DNA of 64,000 bases, taken from assembly GCF_018122595.1 (NCBI RefSeq), contig NZ_JAGRQH010000003.1, positions 62,001 through 126,000 of the forward strand, written 5' to 3'. A model generated the notes under the pieces. The model ran no database searches. It saw only the letters and a list, made by a program, of their open reading frames with translations, and was not told the origin of the DNA. Positions within the stretch are counted from its first letter, which is position 1. Every line of letters starts with the position of its first letter. Both the position numbers and the translations under genes were made by a program. Origin of the DNA: Neokomagataea anthophila. GTDB taxonomy: Bacteria > Pseudomonadota > Alphaproteobacteria > Acetobacterales > Acetobacteraceae. Below, piece after piece: positions 50,701 to 59,806 of this stretch.

Positions 50701-51198
50701 CGCCGAGAGCGTGGACGCCGGGCGGAAGAAGATGATACAGACTGGACGCCGCATATTATTCTTGGCTTGCCCGTGCTGATTCCAGAAACATACGTGAAAG
50801 ACCTGCCCGTACGGTTGGGGCTGTATCGTCGTATCGCTGCATTGCAGAACGAAGATGAAGTTGAAGCAATGCGCGCGGAGCTGATTGATCGCTTCGGTAA
50901 AATGCCGGGTGAAGTCGGGAATCTTCTGGATGTAGTTCTGATTAAGCGTGCGTGCCGTGAGGCCGGGGTTGAGCGTTTGGAGACGGGGCCTAAGGGCATG
51001 GTCTTACAGTTCCGCCGTAACCGCTTCCGTAATCCAACAGGGCTTTTGGACTGGGTGGCACGCAAGAAGGATGCTGGGGTGAAAATACGCCCGGATCAGA
51101 AGCTGGCCGTTATCCGTGAGATGACGAATGCTAAGCGTATTGGTTACGCGAAGCAGGTAACTGGTGTTTTGTGTAAATTGGTACGTAAGGCCGGCTAG
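47707..51198 (+). CDS. mfd: Transcription-repair coupling factor
   Basis: Removes stalled RNA polymerase and recruits UvrA. The 1163-residue protein has the UvrB-like N-terminus (MLPAWDCLPYDRVSPNPAIV region), the RNA-polymerase-interacting CarD-like domain (GDLVVHHEYGIGRYAGLETV), and the RecG-like motor: Walker A GDVGFGKTE, IDEEQHFGV, LSATPLPRTLQLS and VGRGKQRGYAYLT. The TRCF domain (HIILGLPVLIPETYVKDLPV and its neighbours) is at the C-terminus. All motifs are intact. Confidence 0.97.
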   Translation: MEQNETKNRETAAAFGPVVWGVPDGSVAFLLRQRLAEHEGPLLHVARDDASVAALADMLAWLMPEVEVLKLPAWDCLPYDRVSPNPAIVAERVGTLCRLLEPTKARRIVLTTVHAMVQRMPPKAAFAGQSINVAEGESLDQGLLIELLVASGYTRTDTVMEPGEFATRGGIFDLFPSGASEPVRLDLFGDEVENIRNFDVGTQRSTQTLKRFVLRPVSEFALTAENISHFRTGWRDSFGSGAASDVVYAHVSEGRRHPGLEHYLPLFYDTHDQHMATVLDYVPGAAVSFEAQTPDVLRARFEMITDHYEARRVPVREGETPYRALPPHRLYLNQHGWDAMLSGVPAVMLNSFAKPDLGTGVDAGGRPGALFARAKDGSREGVFEAFGQQVKDWAEQGRRTYVTAWSRGSRDRIAHLLKEHGVAVAEYEDWPSAASLPKGTVGLLVLGLERGFVLDRLCFVSEQDLLGERIARPPRRKKRGEQFISQIGEIAEGDLVVHHEYGIGRYAGLETVTEGRVAHDYLSISYDGEQRLLLPVENIDLLSRFGSEQTGVQLDRLGGTSWQDRKAKMKSRIRVMAGELIRTAAARALREAPTLAPAEGLWDEFCARFPYVETEDQSRAIADVLEDMSAGRPMDRLVCGDVGFGKTEVALRAAFVAALSGMQVAVVVPTTLLARQHFRGFSARFEGLPVRIAQLSRLVTAKEATKIREDLAAGQIDIVVGTHALLAKTVGFDRLGLLIIDEEQHFGVSHKEKLKALREDVHVLTLSATPLPRTLQLSLSGVREMSLIATPPTDRLAVRTFITPFDSVMIREAIQRERFRGGQVFCVLPRLADLDRMAERLAEIVPDAKVAQAHGRLTPTELERVMTEFADGRYDILLSTNIVESGLDMPSVNTIIIHRADMFGLGQLYQLRGRVGRGKQRGYAYLTWPQTNSLSAASQKRLEIMQTLDSLGAGFTLASHDLDLRGAGNLLGDEQSGHIKEVGIELYQQMLEDAVLDMRRERGRRAEEDDTDWTPHIILGLPVLIPETYVKDLPVRLGLYRRIAALQNEDEVEAMRAELIDRFGKMPGEVGNLLDVVLIKRACREAGVERLETGPKGMVLQFRRNRFRNPTGLLDWVARKKDAGVKIRPDQKLAVIREMTNAKRIGYAKQVTGVLCKLVRKAG

Positions 51199-51274
51199 AG
51201 AAGGTGTTCCGTCGGGGGGAGGTAGGTGCCGTTTGCATGTGGGGCTGCCTCCTGCCGGCAAAGAGATTCAAACC

Positions 51275-52270
51275 CTAGAACGAACCGGATAGAGAGGGAG
51301 CGTCAGAGAAAAAATTCTTTGGCTCGGCCAGTTTTGTCAAATCTTCTAGTGGTAGATGTAACAGGTAAGGCTCTTCCCAGTGCGTATTGGGCTGAGGGTT
51401 TGTTAGGCTGGCAATAAGGTAATGGGCTGTTGTAAGGTGGCTCTGCCCTTGCCATTCGGTAAATCCTGACGGAACAACACGCGGATCCAGTGTGCAGTCG
51501 ATATAGGCTACGCTGGCGTAATCCCGCCATGGGCGCCCCAGGCTGATATGCTGCACGGCGGGATCTGCTTGGGTTGAGCAGTTATGGAAGACATAGCCGC
51601 TTAAATGTTCTGGAAATGTTCTTCCTTGGGCCGTGATGGTAACGGTTGGGCGTGCTATGCCATGCAGAATGCAGTGCTCGAAATACGCACGAGCATCACC
51701 GAAAATAAAATCCACGGCACCGTCTATGACATCATCTTGGTAATATTGTCGGGCAGGGCTGCATGAACTGTGCAGATTGCATCCGTGGCTGCCCGCAAAG
51801 AGTGTGTCTTGATAGCTGACTAAATGCAGAGAAAGAAAAGATTGACGATCACCTGTGGCTGATAACGCGACGGCTTGTGCCCCTTGAGTAATATCCGGGT
51901 GATCATCGTGAAAACGGTTGGTAATTGTGAGGTTGCTGAGTGTGATCTTGTCTGCTTCTGCAAAAACAGTGGCGGAGTGTGATGTCCCGCCGGTTTGATC
52001 AGCACTTTGACTGCTTTCAATACGCACGTCAGCGGGGGTACTGCCTTCTCCCTGCACCTGTAAGCCGGGGGTGCTGATATGGATGACTTCATGGTACAGG
52101 CCCGGCGCGATGAGAATAGTCGCATTTTCGGGAGCCGCGTCTAGAGCATCTTGAATATGTGTGTAGGGCTGCCCGGCACCGACATGGAGTATCGGACTTG
52201 CACAGAATGCGAGCGGTACGCTGTGACACGACAAGAGCGCGATACCGAGCAGGGCAGCTTTATGCGTCAT
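51275..52270 (-). CDS. Secreted pectinesterase family protein (CE8)
   Basis: A 331-residue enzyme that removes methyl esters from pectin. N-terminal signal (ALLGIALLSCHSVPLAFCA) and the CE8 parallel beta-helix. Active-site motifs are intact: SYQDTLFAG (first Asp), GAVDFIFGDA (second Asp), AQGRTFP and SLGRPWRDY (Arg). The protein would act outside the inner membrane. It is 9 bases downstream of a second exported protein's gene, so the two are one operon. A pectin-related enzyme fits life on fruit or plant material. Substrate is inferred from family. Confidence 0.85.
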   Translation of the reverse strand: MTHKAALLGIALLSCHSVPLAFCASPILHVGAGQPYTHIQDALDAAPENATILIAPGLYHEVIHISTPGLQVQGEGSTPADVRIESSQSADQTGGTSHSATVFAEADKITLSNLTITNRFHDDHPDITQGAQAVALSATGDRQSFLSLHLVSYQDTLFAGSHGCNLHSSCSPARQYYQDDVIDGAVDFIFGDARAYFEHCILHGIARPTVTITAQGRTFPEHLSGYVFHNCSTQADPAVQHISLGRPWRDYASVAYIDCTLDPRVVPSGFTEWQGQSHLTTAHYLIASLTNPQPNTHWEEPYLLHLPLEDLTKLAEPKNFFSDAPSLSGSF

Positions 52271-52279
52271 GAGGGTTCG

Positions 52280-53134
52280 TTAATGTGTTGGCAGGGGTAG
52301 GGGAACATTATTAATTGTGGCCACTCCATTATGCAGACCAATGTCCCATTCAGTGGTGTTGCCATTGGCGCGCCCCATTAGGCGAGCGATGGTGAGGGCC
52401 GTTGTAACGCGTGCAGGTGCTGTTTGCCGGAGTTGCCCCAGCAGGTCATCAACATTGGTCAGGCTGATATGTAGGTCCACAGTCGAGGCAAGGGGATTAG
52501 TGGCCGTTTGGACCGTGCCCGTCCCGGTGAGAGCATTGGTCCCATTCGTCGCATGGAGGCTGTTAATGGTGATGAACGGGGTGGAGGTATGGCTTTGGAT
52601 ACTCAGATCAGTGGTGAGTTGTGAAGGTATAAGGGTAGTGGTGGAATCTTTGACGCCTTCTAGTGCAATTTGCGCATGAATGTTCTTGTTACGTTCGCTT
52701 TCGGTGAGTGTTAGATCGTTGATGTTGATCGTGTGGTGCGCGTTGGTGATGAGCGTGTTGTGCCAATGTACGCTGAGTGAGCCATGTGGGGGTGGTAGAT
52801 TAAGATGGCATGATGCGCTGGGCTTGCCTTGGACCAGGCTTAAAGCGGCAAAAGCTGTCGCTGCGTTGAGCGTTTCTAGCTCTGCGGAAGAAAAGGTATT
52901 GTCCGTGTCATTAACGCGCACGGGCCCTGTCGTGAGGGTAGCGCCGGTTCCTGTGAGAGAGGCATGGAGAGATGAGGCTGTAAAACCATGCGCGCTGCGT
53001 TGTGGAGCCTCCAAATGATACGTGAAGCATGTATCTGGTAAGGACGGCAGTGTTTCAGCATGAAGATGTGGCATGCCTATGGCTGCGGTTAAGCTTAAAG
53101 CGCTGCATAGAAGGGTAGCGGTATAGCGTGGCAT
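52280..53134 (-). CDS. Exported protein of unknown function (AsmA/DUF2125-like pattern)
   Basis: A 284-residue protein with a signal peptide (LLCSALSLTAAIGMPHLHA) and a beta-strand-rich Thr/Asn/Ser region in which short phrases recur (TINSLHATNGTNALTGTGTV; STVDLHISLTNVDDLLGQL), reminiscent of AsmA/DUF2125-like proteins. No catalytic motif. It precedes the pectinesterase gene by nine bases. It may be a periplasmic or outer-membrane partner, but the role is unknown; the link to pectin rests only on the operon. Confidence 0.6.
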   Translation of the reverse strand: MPRYTATLLCSALSLTAAIGMPHLHAETLPSLPDTCFTYHLEAPQRSAHGFTASSLHASLTGTGATLTTGPVRVNDTDNTFSSAELETLNAATAFAALSLVQGKPSASCHLNLPPPHGSLSVHWHNTLITNAHHTININDLTLTESERNKNIHAQIALEGVKDSTTTLIPSQLTTDLSIQSHTSTPFITINSLHATNGTNALTGTGTVQTATNPLASTVDLHISLTNVDDLLGQLRQTAPARVTTALTIARLMGRANGNTTEWDIGLHNGVATINNVPLPLPTH

Positions 53135-53229
53135 AAGGGCTCACTTTTGCGGAGGTAATGTATCATTAGGATTATCTTAGGAATTGGGCTGTAGGAAGGC
53201 AGAAGAGTTTGTTTTGCCGATGAGGTCGT

Positions 53230-54051
53230 ATGTCTGTTTCATTGCCGACGATGGCCGCAGTCCCGCAATATTTGTCGATTGTGAAGGATGAACAAAAATC
53301 CGTTCAACAATGGACCAAGACGAGCCCGCAAACACAGCAGACATTGCAAGCCTTTCAGAAAACAGCGGCGCAGATCACAACACCAGATCAGCTGTTGAAA
53401 AACTATCGCGCGCTCTCTGTTGTGTTGGGGGCCTATGGGATGTCCTCTTCTATGGGGCAGACCGCTTTATTGCGTCAGCTCATGACGCAAGACCCAACAG
53501 CGACGACCTCCCTTGCTTCACGAGGCGGAAATGCTGCTTGGAAAGCTTTTGCAAAAGATTTTTCAAATTGGAGTAGCTCTCCTTTAGCATCCTCTACAGT
53601 GCTCTCTAAAATATCTCAGAATTATCTAACGAATAGTTATGAAAACACGGTACAGACGCAAACGCCGGGCTTAGGGAACGCCTTGTATTTTACCCGTATG
53701 GTGACGAATGATACGAAGCTGGTGAATCTTATGGCAGATCCAAAGCTCCTTAAGGTTGCTGTCACTGTTGCGGGTTTTGACCCTACGCAATTTGGGGCTT
53801 TGGATTTTCCTGAGCAGCAGCGCCTTTTAGGGAGTAAGTTGGATTTAAAGCAGCTTGCTACGCCGCAGGGTGTTCAGAAGTTTGCTCAGCGTTATCTGGC
53901 TTTGTTGCAAATTCACCCGGAGAAAACATCTACCCCAGCGAGTATGTTGACCCTGTATGGCGCTAGTGGTGGGCAAAACGGAATTTTATCGCTGTTTGGG
54001 GTGGATGATGGGAATTCATCTACATCATCGTTGTATTCGGCATTGTTGTGA
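53230..54051 (+). CDS. DUF1217 family protein, possibly flagella-related
   Basis: A 273-residue helical protein with the DUF1217 pattern: LSIVKDEQKSVQQWTKTSPQ, LKNYRALSVVLGAYGMSS and ENTVQTQTPGLGNALYFTR. DUF1217 genes occur near flagellar basal-body genes in Rhizobiales and relatives. No signal peptide is seen. ATG 53230 has no strong ribosome site. Here it stands alone between the pectinesterase operon and cobT, so a flagellar role is only suggested by family. Confidence 0.65.
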   Translation: MSVSLPTMAAVPQYLSIVKDEQKSVQQWTKTSPQTQQTLQAFQKTAAQITTPDQLLKNYRALSVVLGAYGMSSSMGQTALLRQLMTQDPTATTSLASRGGNAAWKAFAKDFSNWSSSPLASSTVLSKISQNYLTNSYENTVQTQTPGLGNALYFTRMVTNDTKLVNLMADPKLLKVAVTVAGFDPTQFGALDFPEQQRLLGSKLDLKQLATPQGVQKFAQRYLALLQIHPEKTSTPASMLTLYGASGGQNGILSLFGVDDGNSSTSSLYSALL

Positions 54052-54147
54052 ATGTCTCTTTGGCCCCGAGACTGAATTGACCAGCGTATGCCGGGAGCAG
54101 AGGAGACGCTGGGAAACGCCACAACACATTTCCCAGAGATAAAAATA

Positions 54148-56049
54148 TTAACGTGTTCTGCTCCGCGCTGGGCGGAAGAGCTCGCTCAATTGTGCCATCA
54201 TTGTACCCCCCAGTTGTTCGGCGGATGTGATGGTCACACTATCCCTGTAATAACGCGTGACGTCATGACCAATACCGATGGCCAGTAATTCTGTCCGCAC
54301 GTCATTTTCAATATGGGCGATCACTGAGCGTAGATGCTCTTCCAGATAGTCATGTGGGTTGGCTGAGAAGGTGCTGTCATCCACGGGAGCACCATCTGAG
54401 ATCACCATCAAGATACGGCGTTTTTCGGCACGGCGGCGTAAGCGCTGCCACGCCCAGAGGAGTGCTTCTCCGTCGATATTTTCTTTTAAGAGACCATCGC
54501 GCAACATAAGCCCCAGGTTTCGCCGGGCGCGACGCCATGGTGTGTCCGCGTCTTTGTAGATGATGTGGCGCAGATCATTCAGGCGGCCGGGCTGTGGTGG
54601 GCGGCCTTGGCGGATCCATGCTTCACGACTTTTACCGCCTTTCCACTGACGAGTGGTGAAGCCAAGCACTTCCACCTTCACACCACAGCGCTCCAACGTC
54701 CGTGCTAAAATGTCACCACAAATGGCGGCTGTGCCGATGGGGCGACCACGCATGGAACCAGAATTGTCAATCAAGAGTGTGACGACGGTGTCTTGGAACT
54801 CCATCTCTGTTTCGAATTTATATGACAGAGGGAGCGTAGGGTTCGTGACCACACGGGCAAGGCGCCCAGCGTCAATCATGCCCTCTTCTTGATCAAACTC
54901 CCAGCGGCGCTGTTGTTGTGCCATAAGGCGGCGTTGCAAGCGGTGCGCTAGGCGAGAAATCACACCTTGGAGTTGGACGAGTTGCTGATCCAGTTGCTGG
55001 CGAAGTCGGTCTAGCTCAGCAGGGTCACACAGATCGGATGCGCTGACTTCTTCATCATATTCTGTGGTGAAAGCGGTATACCGCGCGGGTGCAGTTGCAC
55101 TTTCTGAAGCAGCTTCGTCTTTTGCTTGATCAGAGGGGCCTGCAGCTTCTTCTGCTCCGTTTTCAGGAGCATCCAGCATGTCAGATGTCTCAGCATCGCC
55201 ATCATGGCCGCTCTCACCAGCGTCGTTGGAGGAGCTATCTTCTTCGTCTTCCTCCTGCATATCATCGCCTGATTCGGCGGCTTCACTTTGCTCTACGGGC
55301 GCGGCTTCGTCATCACTCTCGGGTGTGTCTTCAGTGGCATTGTCGTCAGAGCTGGTTTCGTCTTCTTCTTCAGCAGCATCTGTGAGTGAACATGCGCCTA
55401 AAAATCGTGTGCATGCTTGAGCAAAAGCGCGCTGGTCGTTTTGAGACGCCGCCATGTCGGCTAAGGCTTGGTGCGCTTTTGGGGAGAGATAATCGCGCCA
55501 TGCCTCAAGGGCAGGCCCGGCTTCAGCAGGCGCTTTTTGGCCCGATATTGCTTCGCGTGCGAGAAGATTAAGTGCGACGGATGCTGGCATGTCTTCACGC
55601 TGCACCATGCGCGCACAACCATTATCCCGGCACTCTAGCGCCGTACGAAGGTTCAAATTCGCACGGACGCCATCCATATGGCGTGACCCATAAATCTCAC
55701 ACCGTGCTTGCTCAATGGCTTCAAATGCTGTGCGGGCTTCGGGTTCAGGTGGGTGAGTGGTGAGGTGGTCACGGTGGTGGCGCAGTCGTAGAGCGGCTGC
55801 ATCAGCAGCCCCGCGGATACGATCGCGCTCCATGGTAGAGGGGGTAGAAGACAGGCCGGGAAGTTGGACTGTATCTACGCTGGCGTCTTTGTCCCGTCGT
55901 GGTGCCTTGGTGGACGAGGCATCCATGAAGTCAACATTTTGGTCAGGGGCGTTGCCCATGGCTCGTAAGGTCGCCACAGTTGCCCGGCGAAACTCTTCAT
56001 CCGGGCTATGTGGGGCGGAACGGTTTGTGGCTGATTTCAGCGCAGACAC
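54148..56049 (-). CDS. cobT: Cobaltochelatase subunit CobT
   Basis: A 633-residue subunit of the aerobic cobaltochelatase CobNST, which inserts cobalt into hydrogenobyrinic acid diamide. The C-terminal von Willebrand A domain has an intact MIDAS motif ([13 protein letters not shown]). A long acidic region (residues about 225-320, runs of Glu and Asp) lies in the middle. GTG start, behind GGAGTAA, five bases after cobS. cobN is not in the window. In acetic acid bacteria these two subunits may serve other chelatases, so the biological role depends on whether cobN is present. Confidence 0.92.
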   Translation of the reverse strand: MSALKSATNRSAPHSPDEEFRRATVATLRAMGNAPDQNVDFMDASSTKAPRRDKDASVDTVQLPGLSSTPSTMERDRIRGAADAAALRLRHHRDHLTTHPPEPEARTAFEAIEQARCEIYGSRHMDGVRANLNLRTALECRDNGCARMVQREDMPASVALNLLAREAISGQKAPAEAGPALEAWRDYLSPKAHQALADMAASQNDQRAFAQACTRFLGACSLTDAAEEEDETSSDDNATEDTPESDDEAAPVEQSEAAESGDDMQEEDEEDSSSNDAGESGHDGDAETSDMLDAPENGAEEAAGPSDQAKDEAASESATAPARYTAFTTEYDEEVSASDLCDPAELDRLRQQLDQQLVQLQGVISRLAHRLQRRLMAQQQRRWEFDQEEGMIDAGRLARVVTNPTLPLSYKFETEMEFQDTVVTLLIDNSGSMRGRPIGTAAICGDILARTLERCGVKVEVLGFTTRQWKGGKSREAWIRQGRPPQPGRLNDLRHIIYKDADTPWRRARRNLGLMLRDGLLKENIDGEALLWAWQRLRRRAEKRRILMVISDGAPVDDSTFSANPHDYLEEHLRSVIAHIENDVRTELLAIGIGHDVTRYYRDSVTITSAEQLGGTMMAQLSELFRPARSRTR

Positions 56050-56054
56050 AAGAG

Positions 56055-57071
56055 TTACTCCACGGGAGATGCGTTGAAGCAGCGTTGGTAATATTCGCTG
56101 ACAATGCCGCGCTCGGCTTCATCACATTTGTTGAGGAAGGTGAGGCGGAACGCAAAAGCCAGATCGTTGAATAGGCGTTCATTTTCGGCCCATGCGATGA
56201 CGCTACGGGGTGACATGACGGTTGAAATATCGCCAGCGGTGAAGCCCGCGCGCGTGAGGTTTGCAAGGGCTACCATACGTTCAACACGAGAAATGGCGTC
56301 ACGATCATCACTCTGAATTTTCAGCTTGCCTGTAATGATGCTGACTTCTTGTTCCAACGGAAGGTAATTCAGGGTTGCGACGATGTTCCAGCGGTCCATC
56401 TGTGCTTGGTTGATTTGCTGCGTGCCGTGATACAGCCCTGTTGTATCCCCAAGGCCGACTGTATTGGCCGTGGCAAACAGGCGGAACGATGGGTGAGGGC
56501 GGATAACGCGGTTTTGGTCCAGAAGGGTTAAATGTCCTTCAGCTTCCAAGACGCGTTGAATAACGAACATGACGTCGGGGCGGCCTGCGTCATACTCATC
56601 AAAAATTAAGGCGCAAGGGTGCTGTAGGCACCATGGCAGCAGTCCCTCACGGAACTCGGTGACTTGCTTACCATCACGCAGGACGATGGCGTCTTTGCCG
56701 ATCAGATCAATACGTGAGATGTGGCTGTCAAGATTGATGCGGACGCATGGCCAGTTGAGACGCGCGGCAATTTGCTCAATATGTGAGGACTTACCCGTGC
56801 CGTGAAAGCCTTGAACGAGAACGCGGCGATTATGTGCAAAGCCCGCGAGGACGGCGCGTGTTGTGTCCTCATCAAATTGATATGATTCATCAATTGTGGG
56901 GACGTGTTCGGTCCGAATTGAGTAAGCTGGGACTTGTATGTCTGTTGTGATGCCGAAGACTTCTGCGGAAGACACCAAGCGGTCCGGTTCACCGAGCACA
57001 TGCGTTGGGATAGCGGTGTTTTCAGCGGTGGTGACGGTTTCCGGTGCGTCGATCGTCGCGAAATCATTCAT
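56055..57071 (-). CDS. cobS: Cobaltochelatase subunit CobS, AAA+ ATPase
   Basis: A 338-residue AAA+ protein that pairs with CobT. Walker [12 protein letters not shown] (about residues 89-99) and Walker [14 protein letters not shown] (about residues 154-166); downstream [20 protein letters not shown] with the sensor-like Asn. The N-terminal part is acidic. It precedes cobT with five bases between and follows the dnaJ-like gene by 84 bases, the usual alphaproteobacterial order. ATG 57071. Confidence 0.94.
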   Translation of the reverse strand: MNDFATIDAPETVTTAENTAIPTHVLGEPDRLVSSAEVFGITTDIQVPAYSIRTEHVPTIDESYQFDEDTTRAVLAGFAHNRRVLVQGFHGTGKSSHIEQIAARLNWPCVRINLDSHISRIDLIGKDAIVLRDGKQVTEFREGLLPWCLQHPCALIFDEYDAGRPDVMFVIQRVLEAEGHLTLLDQNRVIRPHPSFRLFATANTVGLGDTTGLYHGTQQINQAQMDRWNIVATLNYLPLEQEVSIITGKLKIQSDDRDAISRVERMVALANLTRAGFTAGDISTVMSPRSVIAWAENERLFNDLAFAFRLTFLNKCDEAERGIVSEYYQRCFNASPVE

Positions 57072-57155
57072 GGTAGGTCGGACTCTCTGGAGGGAACGAT
57101 AAAAGGATGATGCCGCTAAGATGGGTCAGAATGCCCCGCACTTCTAGTCGTAAAC

Positions 57156-57764
57156 TTAGGAAATGGTTTCAGCTTCGCGTGTGAAGTGCGTTTTTAGAGC
57201 GGTATACGCGCTACCAATGGCTTTGAAATGTTCTTCGGCCTCTGGTGCTGGGTTTGTATCGGGGTGAAATTGTCGCGCCAATGTACGGTAACGGGTTTTG
57301 ACCTCATCGAAGCTGATAGGCCATGTTAGGTTGAGGGTTGCGAGAGGTTGTTGAAGCTCTGGCGGTATAGTTTTCTGGGGCGGGGTGCGTGCCCGGTCTT
57401 TTGCTGATTGTGCACGTGAACGTCGGCTGGCACCCAGAATATCGAGCGGGTCCAGAATATCATCTTCATTGAACTCGGCCTTGTTTGCGGTGCCGCTGCC
57501 CAGTTTCCATGAGGGGCGCTGCCATGACGTATCCGCCCGAAGATGTGCTTCAATTTGGCCGGGGGTCATGCCACGATAAAAATCCCAGCGGGCATTATAG
57601 GCGCGTACATGCTCCAAACAGAACCAATAATAAGAGCGTAGTGCGTCCCGTCCGCGTGGTGCACGATAACCGGCAGGGGCATCACAGCCGGGGTGGTCGC
57701 ACACTTGCTGTGGTGCGTCAGGGTCCGGATCAAAAGCTCTATGTTTGGTTGTTTTACGATTCAT
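57156..57764 (-). CDS. J-domain protein with N-terminal Cys/His site
   Basis: A 202-residue protein with a possible zinc site at the front (CDHPGCDAPAGYR and YWFCLEHVRAYN) and a J domain at the C-terminus (residues about 140-195) with the HPD motif in LARQFHPDTNPAP. It should stimulate a DnaK ATPase for an unknown client. It lies between cobS and bolA in the conserved alphaproteobacterial block bolA-dnaJ-cobS-cobT, divergent from bolA by 119 bases. Confidence 0.85.
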   Translation of the reverse strand: MNRKTTKHRAFDPDPDAPQQVCDHPGCDAPAGYRAPRGRDALRSYYWFCLEHVRAYNARWDFYRGMTPGQIEAHLRADTSWQRPSWKLGSGTANKAEFNEDDILDPLDILGASRRSRAQSAKDRARTPPQKTIPPELQQPLATLNLTWPISFDEVKTRYRTLARQFHPDTNPAPEAEEHFKAIGSAYTALKTHFTREAETIS

Positions 57765-57883
57765 GGGATCTGATATGGGGAAAGGGTGCTGTAGGGTGCA
57801 AGCGGGTGTGTCGCTTTTATGACGAAGAGATATGCTGGTTTGAAGCTAATCCGCAGGGTTATTGAAGAGGAAAGCGTATAATC

Positions 57884-58183
57884 ATGACACAAAATTTGTC
57901 CCGCCGGGAACGGATTATTGCGATTTTGACCCATGAACTGGCGCCTTCGGCTTTGGAAGTGCAGGATGATAGTGCGCGTCATGCAGGTCATGTAGGAGCT
58001 AAAGCTTTAGCAGATTCAGGCGTCCATGGTGAAACGCACTTCAATGTTGCTGTGACGAGTGCTCAGTTTGATGGGTTAAACCGTGTGGCCCGCCATCGCT
58101 TGGTACAGAATTTGCTGTCGGCTGAGTTTGAGACTGGCTTACATGCTTTGTCGTTGGTTTTGCATGGAGAGCAGGCATCATGA
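57884..58183 (+). CDS. bolA: BolA family protein
   Basis: A 99-residue protein with the BolA fold: RRERIIAILTHELAPSALEV, ETHFNVAVTSAQFDGLNRVA and HRLVQNLLSAEF with a histidine available for iron-sulfur binding. BolA partners with monothiol glutaredoxins in iron homeostasis. ATG 57884, behind GAGGAAAG. It is followed by lolA with four-base overlap (ATGA). No transmembrane segment; the group without DNA-binding evidence. Confidence 0.92.
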   Translation: MTQNLSRRERIIAILTHELAPSALEVQDDSARHAGHVGAKALADSGVHGETHFNVAVTSAQFDGLNRVARHRLVQNLLSAEFETGLHALSLVLHGEQAS

Positions 58184-58791
58184 TGCGCTTAACGTGCCGT
58201 GCTGTATTGATGGCTGCGATGTTGAGTATGGCGGGATGTGCAACGCATGGGCTGGATCGTCTAACGCCTGCCCAAAGGCATGATGCAGAGCGTGTTGAGG
58301 CATATCTCAATCATCTTCAGGGTATGACGGCACAATTCTCACAGCAAGGCCCGGATACGATGCGCGGGGCAGGGAGTTTTGCCTATATTCCGGGGCATTT
58401 ACGTTTGAATTATATGCTACCGCACCCCATGCAGCTTATCGCGGGTGATGGGCATCTTGTATTGGATGATCCTGCGAGTGGGGCTGTGACGCATATATCT
58501 TTGCGGCGCAATCCGTTGGGTTTGTTGTTGCGTTATCCAGTGCGCTTCTCAGGTGATATTGAAGTCACGGATGTACACCATGAAGGCGCTGTTTTGGCTC
58601 TATCACTGGCAGAAGCAGATAATCCTTCGCAGGGGTTGCTAACGCTGGATTTTGTTGATCAAGCTGGCAGTTTATCTTTGATTGGTTTGCAGGGCGTTGA
58701 TGCGCGGCAGCATAATTTTAGTGTTGCTCTGTCGTCTGTTGTCGAGAAAGCAACACCTGATCCATCTTTATTCAAACTTCCTGTGGAATAG
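58180..58791 (+). CDS. lolA: LolA-family lipoprotein carrier with a lipobox
   Basis: A 203-residue member of the LolA/LolB fold: [38 protein letters not shown] and [12 protein letters not shown]. The N-terminus is a signal ([15 protein letters not shown]) with a lipobox-like MAGC, whereas a classical LolA is a soluble periplasmic carrier. If lipidated, it would be anchored, as LolB is. Alphaproteobacteria generally lack LolB, so a single LolA-like protein serving both roles is possible. Two starts, ATG at 58180 or 58183; the first overlaps bolA. The end overlaps the lipB end by 20 bases. Confidence 0.82.
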   Translation: MMRLTCRAVLMAAMLSMAGCATHGLDRLTPAQRHDAERVEAYLNHLQGMTAQFSQQGPDTMRGAGSFAYIPGHLRLNYMLPHPMQLIAGDGHLVLDDPASGAVTHISLRRNPLGLLLRYPVRFSGDIEVTDVHHEGAVLALSLAEADNPSQGLLTLDFVDQAGSLSLIGLQGVDARQHNFSVALSSVVEKATPDPSLFKLPVE

Positions 58792-59446
58792 ACCCAAAAC
58801 AGCCCGGCCATGCCATTTTAAGGGCGTGGTCGAGGTCTTGCATCGTGATGTCGGGAGAGAAGCGTTTTAGGCTTGTGACGCCAAACTCCCGAATGCCGCA
58901 GGGGACGATACCGTCAAAATCTTCCAATGCTGGGTCGAGGTTTATGGAAACCCCATGCCAACTGACCCAACGACTGATACGGATGCCTAATGCGGCAATT
59001 TTGGCTTCCTGTTGTGTAATAGGGTCGATTGTCCAAAGACCAATGCGCCCTTCGCGGGTGAAGGCCGTGACGCCGAGTAGGGCCAGTGAGGCTTTTAGCC
59101 ATTGTTCGAGGGTGGCGACATAGGCTCTGAGGTCGCGTGGTGGTACGATGCCGTTCTGCTGTGTGAGATCAAGCATAATATAGACAAGTCGTTGACCCGG
59201 ACCATGATAGGTCCACTGTCCGCCGCGTCCGGCATCATATGTTGGGAAGTTGTGTGGGTTATAGAGATCTTCTGCGCGTGCAGATGTTCCGGCAGTGAAA
59301 ATTGGCGGATGTTCTACCATCCAGACCATTGGGGTGTCTGTTTGGGCGTGGATGTTGCGGGTGCGTGTCTCCATTAAGGTCATTGCGTCTGGGTATGGTG
59401 TGAGCCCCTTAGACGTTTTCCATAAAATTTCAGAAGTTTTTTGCAT
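58772..59446 (-). CDS. lipB: Octanoyl-[acyl-carrier-protein]:protein transferase
   Basis: Attaches octanoyl from ACP to lipoyl domains, the first step of lipoate assembly. The 224-residue protein shows [30 protein letters not shown] (with the conserved His and Gln), [12 protein letters not shown] (the lysine) and [11 protein letters not shown] (catalytic Cys). ATG 59446. It converges with lolA and overlaps its last 20 bases. lipA is not in this window. Confidence 0.95.
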   Translation of the reverse strand: MQKTSEILWKTSKGLTPYPDAMTLMETRTRNIHAQTDTPMVWMVEHPPIFTAGTSARAEDLYNPHNFPTYDAGRGGQWTYHGPGQRLVYIMLDLTQQNGIVPPRDLRAYVATLEQWLKASLALLGVTAFTREGRIGLWTIDPITQQEAKIAALGIRISRWVSWHGVSINLDPALEDFDGIVPCGIREFGVTSLKRFSPDITMQDLDHALKMAWPGCFGSIPQEV

Positions 59447-59530
59447 TTCTGTTGTTGCTCTCGTGTCTATGTTCGGCTATAGCCCCTCTCACCGGACGGT
59501 CATGCACTAAGCAGGGTCGTTTGTCACGGG

Positions 59531-59617
59531 GCGGCCGTGGCGGAATGGTAGACGCGCAAGCTTGAGGTGCTTGTGGGGGATAACCCCGTGGAAGTTCGAG
59601 TCTTCTCGGCCGCACCA
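59531..59617 (+). tRNA. tRNA-Leu (GAG anticodon)
   Basis: An 87-base class II tRNA. The acceptor stem GCGGCCG (59531-59537) pairs with CGGCCGC (59607-59613), followed by A and an encoded CCA (59615-59617). The anticodon stem CAAGC/GCTTG encloses the loop TTGAGGT with anticodon GAG at 59564-59566. A long variable arm (TGGGGGATAACCCCGT) and a T arm GGAAGTTCGAGTCTTC complete the Leu identity. It reads CTC and CTT codons. Confidence 0.97.
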
Positions 59618-59806
59618 TCACTCTTTCCATTGAGTGATGAAAAAAATCAAAATCAAAATTTAGTGTCTTTTCCCCGAAAGGGGAGCATTATTCTCTGTCC
59701 TAGTATTGCCAGAGTTCTCTTGCACTATTATGCCAATTAGAGATGGCCTCCGCGTTATTTGTTGTAGCGTGCGGGTGTTTTTTCTTTGGTTGACGTGCGA
59801 GGTTTT

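Noticed and set aside
51226-51417. Short plus-strand frame after mfd
   Set aside because: It lies against the pectinesterase gene and has no ribosome site.
59430-59630. Minus-strand frame of about 66 residues across the tRNA-Leu gene
   Set aside because: It is the well-known artefact of reading the opposite strand of a tRNA; the tRNA is certain.
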